Source: an uncultured Clostridium sp. (lineage in GTDB: Bacteria > Bacillota > Clostridia > TANB77 > CAG-508). Taken from it: DNA of 8,078 nt. Both the position numbers and the translations under genes were made by a program. Shown piece by piece: positions 1 through 6,849 of the stretch (positions within the stretch are counted from its first letter, which is position 1; every line of letters starts with the position of its first letter). Under the pieces are notes generated by a model, which saw only the letters and a list, made by a program, of their open reading frames with translations, had not been told where the DNA came from and made no database searches. The DNA lies in contig CAMEUC010000050.1 of NCBI GenBank assembly GCA_945937855.1, positions 1 through 8,078 on the forward strand, written 5' to 3'.

Positions 1-21
1 TAATTGCATAATAAACAAGTA

Positions 22-164
22 GCCAAACGCAGGGGTTTTATATATTTTATTTTTGGAGCGACTCCGGGGTGACCGCCGTAGAAAATGTTTGAGCGAAGCG
101 AATTACATTTTCTAGGATGGGGCAGTGAAAAAAATAAAATATAAAAACCCCGACGAGATTTGGC
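22..164. repeat. Imperfect palindromic intergenic element (MITE-like or structured RNA)
   Basis: The arms are long and inverted. The left arm has GCCAAA (22-27), then GGGG (32-35), then a T/A-rich run to about 55. The right arm has an A/T-rich run from about 128, CCCC (148-151) and TTTGGC (159-164). Inside lies a second perfect 10-bp inverted repeat, TAGAAAATGT (79-88) and ACATTTTCTA (105-114), enclosing a GAGCGAAGCG segment. The interior is much richer in G+C than the flanks. No protein is encoded. It could be a non-autonomous repeat element, a structured transcript, or a terminator of a gene left of the window. Pairing is clear by eye; the function is not known. Confidence 0.6.
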
Positions 165-273
165 GGATGTCCGTATATAAAAAATCTTTACACAAATTAT
201 TATTTATAAATCAGGAATAAAATTTAAGTACAAGCATAAAATTGTAAAAAACTTATGAGGAGAGTGAAAAACT
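165..273 (+). other. Intergenic leader of the Ca2+-ATPase gene
   Basis: This is AT-rich sequence between the palindromic element and the ATPase start. TTTACA (187-192) and several TAAAAT or TATAAA hexamers are present, but no -35/-10 pair has acceptable 16-18 bp spacing, so no promoter is assigned. A Shine-Dalgarno sequence GAGGAG (257-262) precedes the ATG at 274. Confidence 0.4.
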
Positions 274-2961
274 ATGTGGCATACACTATCATTAGAAGAG
301 GTACGAAAAAAATTAAAAACAAATTTTGAAAGAGGACTTACAGAAGACGAGGCTGAAAAAAGAAAAGAAAAATATGGATTAAATAAATTATTGGAAAGTA
401 AAAAAACAAATATATTTACTAAATTTATAAATCAATTTAAAGATTTCATGATAATAGTTTTGATTATTGCAGCAATTATCTCTGCTTTGCTTTCATATGT
501 GCAGTCATCAAATGAATATGTTGATTCAATAATTATTATAGCTATTGTCATTTTAAATGCTATTATGGGAGTAGTACAGGAAAGTAAGGCTGAAAAATCA
601 TTAGAAGCTTTAAAAAAGATGTCTGCACCAACTTGCAAAGTAAAAAGAAATGGGCAAATAAAACAAGTTCCAAGTACAGAAATTGTTCCAGGTGATATAA
701 TTATTGTAGAGGCAGGAAACTATGTGCCAGCAGATGCAAGACTTATAAAAGCATATAATTTAAAAATAGAAGAATCTGCATTAACTCGGAGAAACAGTTT
801 CCATAGAAAAAAATGCGTCTGAAATTTTAAAACAAGATGTGCAATTAGGAGATATGTTAAATATGATTTTTGCAACAACAATAGTTGTAAATCGGACATG
901 CAGAAGCAGTTGTAGTTGAAACTGGTATGAATACCAGTGTTGGAAAAATTGCAAAAATGATAATGACTGATGAGGCCCCAGAAACACCACTTCAGAAAAA
1001 GTTAGGAGAGGTAGGGAAAAAACTAGGTCTAGCAGCTCTAGCAATATGTTTCTTAATATTTATAATAGGATTATTCAAAAAAATACCACCAATAGAAATG
1101 TTCATGACTTCTGTAGGATTAGCTGTTGCGGCAATTCCAGAAGGATTGCCAGCAATTGTAACAATTCTTTTATCAATAGGTGTTACAAAAATGGCAAAAC
1201 AAAATAGCATAATTAGAAAACTTCCAGCAGTAGAAACATTAGGAAGTAGTAATATAATATGTTCCGATAAGACAGGAACATTAACACAAAACAAAATGAC
1301 AGTAGTAAAAATATTTGAAAATAATTTAGTAGAACAAAATAATTTTAGTAATAATAAAAACATTTTACAATTAGCTTGTATGTGTACAGACTGTGATATT
1401 AGTTATAAAAAAAATAAAGTATTGGTGGAAGGTGAGGCAACAGAAAAAGCATTAGTAGAAGCGGCAATAAAACAAGGGCAGAATAAAGAAGAATTATATG
1501 AGCAAATGCAAAGAATAAATGAAGTATCATTTGATTCTAAAAGAAAATTAATGACAACAGTACATAAAAAAGGTGATGGATATAGAATAATTACTAAAGG
1601 TGCACCAGATGTATTATTAAATAAATGTAATAAAATATATTTAAATGGAGCAGTTAATGTATTAGATAATATGCAAAAAAGTACAATATTAAAACAAAAT
1701 AACAACATGGCAAATGAAGCATTAAGAGTTATTGCTGTAGCGTATTTAGATTTAAAGAACTTACCACAACACATTGATGAAAATATAGAAAAAGATTTAA
1801 TTTTTGTTGGCTTAATTGGGATGATAGACCCACCAAGGCCAGGTGTTAAGGAGGCTGTTGCAACATGTAAAAAAGCAGGAATAAAAACTATTATGATAAC
1901 TGGAGATCATATTATTACAGCAAAAGCAATTGCAAAAGATTTGGGAATATTAACTTTAGGAGATAAAACATTAACAGGAGAAGAACTAGAAAAAATGCCA
2001 CAAGAAAAACTAGAAAAGGACATAATGGATTATTCGGTGTTTGCAAGAGTATCGCCAGAACATAAAGTAAGAATAGTAAAAGCTTTTAAAGCAAAAGGAA
2101 ATGTTGTGGCAATGACAGGAGACCGGAGTGAATGATGCTCCTGCATTAAAAAATGCAGACATAGGTATAGCAATGGGTAAAAATGGAACCGATGTAGCGA
2201 AAAATGCAGCAGACATGGTTCTTACAGATGATAATTTTGTAACAATTGTAAAAGCTGTGAAAAATGGAAGACATATATATGATAATATAAAAAAGGCAGT
2301 TCACTTTTTACTTGCAACTAATGTTGGAGAAATTGTAGTAATATTTTTTGGATTATTATTAGGTTGGGAAACGCCACTTTTAGCAATACATTTGCTATGG
2401 ATAAACTTAGTAACAGATTCATTACCAGCAATAGCTCTTGGAATGGAACCAATGGAAAAAGACATAATGGATAAAAAACCACAAGATGCCAAAAAAAGTT
2501 TATTTGCAGATGGACTATGGGGAAAAATATTTATAGAAGGCGCTATGATAGGTATATTAACACTAATGGCTTTTAGTATAGGAAATAAATTATACGGATT
2601 AACAGTTGCAAGGACAATGGCATTTGCATCATTAAGCATATTAGAACTGGTGCATAGCATTAATGTAAGAACAGAACAATCAATATTTAAAATAGGAATA
2701 TTCAAAAATTTATATTTAACAGGAGCAATATTATTAGGTATTTTCTTACAAGTTATTGTTATAACAATACCACAAATTTGCAATGTTTTTAAAGTGGCAG
2801 AATTAAATTCTATGCAATGGGAAATAGTTGCAGGAATTTCAATATTACCGTTAATAATTGTCGAATTACAGAAGAAAATAAATGAATATAAATTTGGAAA
2901 AGTAATCTTCTTTTCTTCCAAAGAAAAAGTTTCTAAAAACTTGCAAAATAAAAACATATAA
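274..2961 (+). CDS. P-type Ca2+-transporting ATPase (SERCA/PMCA-like), read through three +1 frame changes
   Basis: This integral-membrane pump couples ATP hydrolysis through an aspartyl-phosphate to export of Ca2+. It starts at ATG 274 after GAGGAG. The reading is 274-786, 788-892, 894-2123 and 2125-2961, giving 894 aa, the usual family length. Motifs seen in order are the cation-ATPase N-terminal domain (1-55), TM1/TM2 (58-76, 84-101), actuator TGE (171-173), TM4 PEGL (288-291), phosphorylation DKTGT with D331, nucleotide-binding KGAP (441-444), and hinge TGDGVND (614-620). Ca2+ ligands match SERCA: M5 NVGE (N682, E685) and M6 NLVTD (N710, T713, D714), followed by further TM helices. The reading frame breaks at in-frame CGG codons at 787, 893 and 2124. 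Each is repaired by skipping one C and reading GGA, and two of the restored glycines sit in catalytic motifs. No other stop or indel was seen. Read conventionally it would be a triple-frameshift pseudogene. The ion specificity is inferred from the ligands. Confidence 0.88.
786..790 (+). other. Putative +1 recoding site 1 (ACT C GGA)
   Basis: CGG at 787-789 is codon 172 of the open frame from 274. Without a shift the frame reaches TGA at 820-822. Skipping C787 and reading GGA (788-790) as Gly gives TGE, the invariant actuator-domain loop of P-type ATPases, and the new frame stays open to the next site. No Shine-Dalgarno-like sequence lies just upstream. Confidence 0.75.
892..896 (+). other. 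Putative +1 recoding site 2 (AAT C GGA)
   Basis: CGG at 893-895 is in phase with the frame entered at 788, exactly 35 codons later. Unshifted translation ends at a TGA nine codons on. Skipping C893 and reading GGA gives the NGHAEAVVVETGMNT segment, which matches the family strand before the GMNTxxGKIA motif. The intermediate segment 788-892 has no start codon context of its own, so it is only meaningful as part of the long protein. Confidence 0.75.
2123..2127 (+). other. Putative +1 recoding site 3 (GAC C GGA)
   Basis: CGG at 2124-2126 is in phase, 410 codons after site 2. Unshifted translation ends at TGA 2133-2135. Skipping C2124 restores TGDGVNDAPAL, the most conserved hinge of the P domain. 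A Shine-Dalgarno-like AGGAG (2117-2121) is just upstream here, but it encodes the conserved Gly-Asp and is not shared by the other sites. Confidence 0.8.
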
Positions 2962-2977
2962 TGTATAATGTATAAGA
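2957..2977. repeat. Short tandem 7-bp repeat TATAATG
   Basis: Two TATAATG units (2957-2963, 2964-2970) and a degenerate third (TATAAGA, 2971-2977) overlap the ATPase stop codon (2959-2961). This is low-complexity AT sequence with no hairpin. It is unlikely to be a terminator, so none is seen for the ATPase gene. Confidence 0.5.
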
Positions 2978-3032
2978 ATTATTTTAAATATTACAAAAAT
3001 ATTATATCTATATGACAATTGTGTGAATTCTA

Positions 3033-3060
3033 TTGACATCTTAAAAATTTGAAATAAAAT
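3033..3060 (+). promoter_or_regulatory. Candidate sigma-A promoter for rsmD and the downstream gene
   Basis: A consensus -35 TTGACA (3033-3038) is followed after 16 bp by TAAAAT (3055-3060), a five-of-six match to the -10 consensus. The rsmD start lies 25 bases beyond it. The 123-bp gap after the ATPase and the terminator at 4112-4159 fit an independent two-gene transcript. Confidence 0.6.
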
Positions 3061-3084
3061 ATATAGGTATAAAAGAGGTTTTTC

Positions 3085-3642
3085 ATGAGAGTTATTAGTG
3101 GTAAGTCTAGAGGGAAAAAGCTTATTGCTTTAGAAGGAGATAATACCAGACCTACATTAGATAGAGTAAAGGAAGCACTTTTTAACAAGATACAAAATAA
3201 TGTCCAAGATGCAGTTGTTTTAGATTTATTTGCTGGAACAGGAGCTTTAGGAATTGAAGCTTTAAGTAGAGGTGCAAAAGAAGCTATTTTTTGTGATAAG
3301 GTATTTGAAGCAATACAAGTAATAAAAAAAAATATAGAAAATACGAAAAACATAGAAAAATCTACTATTATAAATAAGGATTATAATGAAGTACTAAAAG
3401 GATTAGTTAAGCAAAACAAAAAAATTGACATAGTATTTTTAGATCCGCCGTATAAAACAAATTTTGCGATTATGGCATTACAAAAGATAATTATGAGCGA
3501 TTTGCTAACAGAGGATGGAATTATTATTATAGAAACAGATGACATTACAAAGGAAAACGAAATAATAAAAATTAAAGAAGCTGAAATTTTTGATAAAAGA
3601 AAATATGGAAGCGTTTGGCTCATATTTATTCGAAAGGGGTAA
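3085..3642 (+). CDS. rsmD: 16S rRNA (guanine(966)-N(2))-methyltransferase RsmD
   Basis: This SAM-dependent enzyme methylates N2 of G966 (E. coli numbering) in 16S rRNA during 30S assembly in the cytoplasm. The 185-aa product has the usual family length. Seen features are the N-terminal MRVISGKSRGKKL, the family signature TRPTLDRVKEALFN (21-34), the SAM-binding motif I DLFAGTGALGIEA (47-59), and the catalytic DPPY (120-123) typical of exocyclic-amine methyltransferases. The ATG at 3085 follows AAAGAGG at a good distance. Its stop is only four bases before the next gene's ATG, so the two are co-transcribed. The penultimate arginine codon region uses CGA (3631-3633), one of only two in-frame CGN arginine codons found outside the recoding sites. 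The frame is intact. Confidence 0.95.
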   Translation: MRVISGKSRGKKLIALEGDNTRPTLDRVKEALFNKIQNNVQDAVVLDLFAGTGALGIEALSRGAKEAIFCDKVFEAIQVIKKNIENTKNIEKSTIINKDYNEVLKGLVKQNKKIDIVFLDPPYKTNFAIMALQKIIMSDLLTEDGIIIIETDDITKENEIIKIKEAEIFDKRKYGSVWLIFIRKG

Positions 3643-3646
3643 AAAA

Positions 3647-4105
3647 ATGGAAATTTTTACATTGTTAGAAACATTAGAGGATATAATGGAGAGAAGCAAA
3701 AACATACCATTTACTGAAAAAGGAATAGTTGAAAAAGACGAAGTATTAGAGATAATAAAGGAAATAAGATTAAAACTTCCTGATGAATTAAAACAGGCAA
3801 AATGGGTTAAAGAGGAAAGAAGTAGAATCCTTGAGGAAGCAAAAAAAGAAGCTGATGGTATAGTTAAAGAGGCAGAAAATAGAATTATTGCAATGATAGA
3901 TGAACATGAAATTACAAGAAAAGCATATGACCAAAAAGCCGAAATAATAGAAACAGCAAATGAAATGTCAAGAGAAATTTCAAAAGGAACAAAAGACTAT
4001 GCAGATGCTATACTTGCAAATTTAGAAAATGCAATTAACAATGTAAGCGTATCAATTAATGAAGCTATAAAAACAATAGAAATAAACAGAAAAGAACTTA
4101 AATAA
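3647..4105 (+). CDS. Coiled-coil protein resembling V-type ATPase subunit H/E (function unknown)
   Basis: This is a 152-aa soluble, highly charged protein. The ATG at 3647 is chosen because AAAGGGG (3633-3639) sits seven bases upstream and the upstream in-frame start would overlap rsmD heavily. The N-terminal ~50 residues (LLETLEDIMERSKNIPFTEK, then LPDELKQAKWV) match my recollection of a clostridial family placed beside rsmD and often labelled ATPase or V-type ATPase subunit H. Residues about 48-110 form an Ala/Glu/Lys-rich helix (EERSRILEEAKKEADGIVKE) resembling peripheral-stalk or DivIVA-like coiled coils. No other V-ATPase genes are present, so a role in a proton pump is doubtful. It is translationally linked to rsmD and ends just before a strong terminator. 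Confidence 0.8.
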   Translation: MEIFTLLETLEDIMERSKNIPFTEKGIVEKDEVLEIIKEIRLKLPDELKQAKWVKEERSRILEEAKKEADGIVKEAENRIIAMIDEHEITRKAYDQKAEIIETANEMSREISKGTKDYADAILANLENAINNVSVSINEAIKTIEINRKELK

Positions 4106-4111
4106 TATCTG

Positions 4112-4159
4112 AAAGTCAGAAAAATTAAATCACAAGATTTAAAACCTTCTGGCTTTTTT
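4112..4159 (+). terminator. Intrinsic terminator after the rsmD operon
   Basis: The outer stem is AAAGTCAGAA (4112-4121) with TTCTGGCTTT (4147-4156), containing one G-U wobble. After an internal loop, TTAAATC (4125-4131) pairs with GATTTAA (4136-4142) around an ACAA loop. A T-run (4154-4159) follows. It starts six bases after the stop codon at 4105. Confidence 0.85.
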
Positions 4160-4187
4160 ATTGAAATTGGTATAAAATAAATTTAAA

Positions 4188-4334
4188 AAATTGTAATTTG
4201 GAGGTGAGAGGTGGGAGGTGGGAAGTGTGATTGATAAGAGCAAATCTTCGAAGAAATTACCCTAAAAGCGCACCTCACACTTCTCACTTCGCACTTCAGT
4301 TTGCAAAAACCAATGTTTTTGCAAATTACAATTT
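4188..4334. repeat. MITE-like element with 13-bp terminal inverted repeats and inverted 7-bp heptad arrays
   Basis: The termini are a perfect 13-bp inverted repeat, AAATTGTAATTTG (4188-4200) and CAAATTACAATTT (4322-4334). Inside the left end are four 7-bp units of the form RGARGTG (4200-4227). Near the right end are four complementary units of the form CACYTCN (4271-4298). GAAGTGTGA (4222-4230) pairs perfectly with TCACACTTC (4275-4283). A further hairpin, TTTGCAAAAAC (4300-4310) with GTTTTTGCAAA (4315-4325), lies at the right end. No protein is encoded. It occupies nearly all of the gap between the terminator and ftsK, and looks like an interspersed non-coding repeat. Confidence 0.65.
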
Positions 4335-4346
4335 GTAAAAATAATA

Positions 4347-4352
4347 TATAAT
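4347..4352 (+). promoter_or_regulatory. Possible -10 element for ftsK
   Basis: A perfect TATAAT lies 15 bases before the ftsK ATG. The best -35 candidate is TTACAA (4326-4331) at 15 bp spacing, inside the right terminal repeat of the preceding element, so the repeat may supply part of the promoter. The spacing is short and the region is all A/T, so this is weak. The AGGAG ribosome site (4358-4362) follows. Confidence 0.3.
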
Positions 4353-4367
4353 ATAAAAGGAGCAGTT

Positions 4368-6705
4368 ATGGCAAGAAAAAAAGCAAAAAGAACAGTAAAA
4401 AAACACAACAAAGACATGCAAGTAGTTATACTACTATTACTTAGTGTGCTATCAGCAATACTAATATACGTACAATCTGGATATATTGGAGAACACTTAA
4501 GCCCAATGCTAGGTGGAGCTATTGGTTGGATAAAATACATCATACCAATAGGAAGTTTTTCAATTGCAATAAGTATAGCATGTGATAAAGATAAACAATA
4601 TGTCACATCAAAATTAATACAATATTTTATATTGCTAATATGTATCTCTGTTTTAATTACAATTTTTAAAGGAAGTATAGATATACAAAACAAAGAATTT
4701 GAAGAATCAGTAGTGGAAGCTTATCAAGATGGGTTAAAAAGTATTGGTGGAGGAGCAGTAGGAGCAATAGTAGCATATCCTTTAGTACAATTAATAGATG
4801 AAGCAGGTACAGTAATACTTTCTATAGGTGTTGGAATTATATCTATTATTTTCCTATATGGGGTAAAACCAGCAGAACTTGTAAAAAATATGGTAGAGGA
4901 AAGACAAGAACAAAAAGAGGAAAGAGAAAAATCAAAATATAAAGAAGAAAAAGTATCAAAAAGAAAATATACAGAAAACATAGAACCTGAAATAGAAATA
5001 AAAGAAGAAAGAGAACACTTAAAATTATTTAATAAAAAAGATAAGAAACAACTAGAAAAAGAAAATTCAGAGATTTTAGATGAACAGATAAAAATAAAAA
5101 TGCCATCAGATGATAAAAATGATAAAATAGACAATAAAAATGCGAATGGATTATTTAAAAAACAAGAGGAAATAAAAGAAGATAAATCAAGAGAAGTATT
5201 AACCTTAGAACATGCTTTAACAGTGGAAGATCAAAAATATGAATTTCCACCTATTAACTTTTTAAAAGAAGGAAAGGTCGGAACAAAAAGTTCGAAAAAA
5301 GCAATTCAAGATACAGCAAGTAAATTACAAAGAACTTTATATAGTTTTGGAGTTTCTGCAAAAGTTGAAAATGTATCTGTTGGACCAACAATTACTAGGT
5401 ATGAACTTAAACCAGCAGAAGGTGTGAGAGTAAATAAAATAGCAAATTTAGCAGATGACATTGCTCTTAGTTTGGCTGCTGAAAGCATTAGAATAGAAGC
5501 TCCAATACCAGGTAAACAAGCTGTAGGGATAGAAATACCAAATAAAGAAAAAGAGGTTGTTGCATTAAGAGATGTTATTGATAGTGATAAATTTAGAGAT
5601 GCAAAATCAAAACTTACATTTGCATTAGGTAAAGACGCGGCAGGAGAACTTGTTACAGCAGATATAGCAAAAATGCCTCATGTACTTATTGCAGGAAGTA
5701 CAGGCTCTGGAAAGAGTGTATGTATAAATACATTAATTACAAGTATTATATATAAAGCAAAACCAAGTGAAGTAAAACTTGTAATGGTAGACCCTAAGGT
5801 AGTAGAACTTTCTATTTATAATGGAATACCACATTTATTAATACCAGTAGTAACAGATCCTAAAAAAGCAGCAGGAGCACTTGCTTGGGCAGTCCAAGAA
5901 ATGGAAAATAGATATCATTTATTTGCAGAAAAGAATGTAAGAGAAATAGAAGGGTATAATGAAGCTTTAGAAAAAGAAGGATTAGACGAAAAATTACCAC
6001 AAATAGTAATTATTATAGACGAGCTTGCAGATTTAATGATGGTAGCATCAAAAGATGTTGAAGAAGCAATTTGTAGATTGGCACAAAAAGCTAGAGCTGC
6101 AGGAATGCACTTAGTAATAGCAACACAAAGACCATCTGTTGATGTAATAACAGGATTAATTAAAGCAAATATTGCAACAAGAATAGCTTTTGCTGTAACT
6201 TCTCGGAGTGGATTCTAGAACTATTTTGGACTGTGGAGGAGCAGAAAAATTACTTGGAAAAGGTGATATGTTGTTTGCAATGTCAGGAGGACAGAAAAAA
6301 CAAAGAGTTCAATGTGCATACATATCAGACGGTGAAGTAGAAAAAATAGTAGAGTTCTTAAAAGAGAATGGAGGAGCAACATATAGTGAAGACGTATTAG
6401 AAAAAATAGAAAAAGTAAATTCTACAGATAAAGAATTAGATGAAGACCCAGATGATGATACAGATCCATTTTTAATGGAGGCAATAGAAGCAGTAATAGA
6501 TATGGGACAAGCATCTGCGTCATATATACAAAGAAAATTCAAAGTAGGATATGCAAGAGCTGCTAGAATAATAGACCAAATGGAAGAAAGAGGAATAATT
6601 TCTGGGTATGAAGGAAGTAAACCAAGAAAAGTATTAATGCCAAAAGAAAGATGGGAAGAATTAAAAATGGCACAGCCACCAGTAGAAAATTCAGAAGAAG
6701 AATAA
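4368..6705 (+). CDS. ftsK: DNA translocase FtsK/SpoIIIE, read through one +1 frame change
   Basis: This septum-anchored hexameric ATPase pumps double-stranded DNA to complete chromosome segregation at division or sporulation. The ATG at 4368 follows AGGAG (4358-4362). Reading 4368-6203 then 6205-6705 gives 778 aa, typical for FtsK/SpoIIIE. Four or five N-terminal membrane helices (about 18-36, 47-72, 83-100, 126-165) are followed by a Lys/Glu-rich linker (about 170-290). The motor has Walker A GSTGSGKS (443-450) and Walker B IIIDELADL with D551 and E552. A C-terminal winged-helix gamma domain (about 699-765) would read KOPS/SRS-type DNA signals. The frame change falls at CGG 6204-6206. Skipping the C yields TSGVDSRTILD, matching the conserved DSRTILDxxGAEKLLGKGDML segment. 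Unshifted translation would end at TAG 6216-6218, losing the end of the motor and the whole gamma domain. The gene is normally important, which argues against decay. Confidence 0.92.
6203..6207 (+). other. Putative +1 recoding site 4 (TCT C GGA)
   Basis: CGG at 6204-6206 is in frame in ftsK. Skipping C6204 and reading GGA gives S-G-V-D-S-R-T-I-L-D. Skipping the A instead would give S-R-V-D-S-R, also compatible with FtsK because this position varies. The three ATPase sites, however, only work with glycine. No Shine-Dalgarno-like sequence lies upstream. Confidence 0.75.
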
Positions 6706-6783
6706 ATAAAAAATATTTATTCAGTTAAAATATGCAATTTGTAGGGAACGACGCCCTCGTCGTTCCTTAATAAAAAATATTTA
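6705..6783. repeat. Small palindromic repeat flanked by 15-bp direct repeats
   Basis: The stem GGAACGACG (6745-6753) pairs perfectly with CGTCGTTCC (6758-6766) around a CCCT loop. This G+C-rich block sits in AT-rich sequence. The copies of AATAAAAAATATTTA at 6705-6719 and 6769-6783 flank it and look like a target duplication, although the sequence is low-complexity. The hairpin has no T-run after it on the + strand, so it is a poor intrinsic terminator for ftsK. It resembles short interspersed palindromes I recall from clostridial intergenic regions. Confidence 0.6.
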
Positions 6784-6849
6784 AATTTTAATTTAACAGA
6801 ATCAATTATTATTATTTAATCAATTAATCAAACGAAAGAAGGTGAAGTT

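Noticed and set aside
2117..2126. A prfB-type programmed frameshift with a Shine-Dalgarno stimulator at site 3
   Set aside because: AGGAG is present only at this site, where it encodes the conserved Gly-Asp of the hinge, and there is no slippery P-site codon or in-frame stop at the shift position.
927..2135. The ATPase pieces as separate genes with their own starts
   Set aside because: The ATG at 927 and GTG at 2128 have no proper ribosome sites and would split single domains. The pieces join exactly at CGG-A into one full-length family member.
2301..2957. A 218-codon minus-strand open frame inside the ATPase
   Set aside because: It lies opposite a well-supported conserved coding region, has no ribosome site, and has a composition typical of antisense AT-rich frames.
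4200..4298. A CRISPR array
   Set aside because: The units are 7 bp, contiguous and inverted between arms, with no spacers and no cas genes nearby.
4262..4693. A minus-strand reading frame overlapping the ftsK start
   Set aside because: It is a shadow of the ftsK membrane region on the other strand, and its N-terminal part is the translated heptad repeat.
787..6206. The four frame breaks as sequencing or assembly errors
   Set aside because: All four are the same event: one C placed before an in-frame GGA codon. None lies in a homopolymer and no other indel is seen in about 7 kb of coding sequence. Random errors should also hit other phases and bases. It is not excluded without raw reads.
6745..6766. 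The small palindrome as the ftsK intrinsic terminator
   Set aside because: The stem is good but is followed by TTAATAAAAAAT with no T-run on the + strand, so it is better called a repeat.
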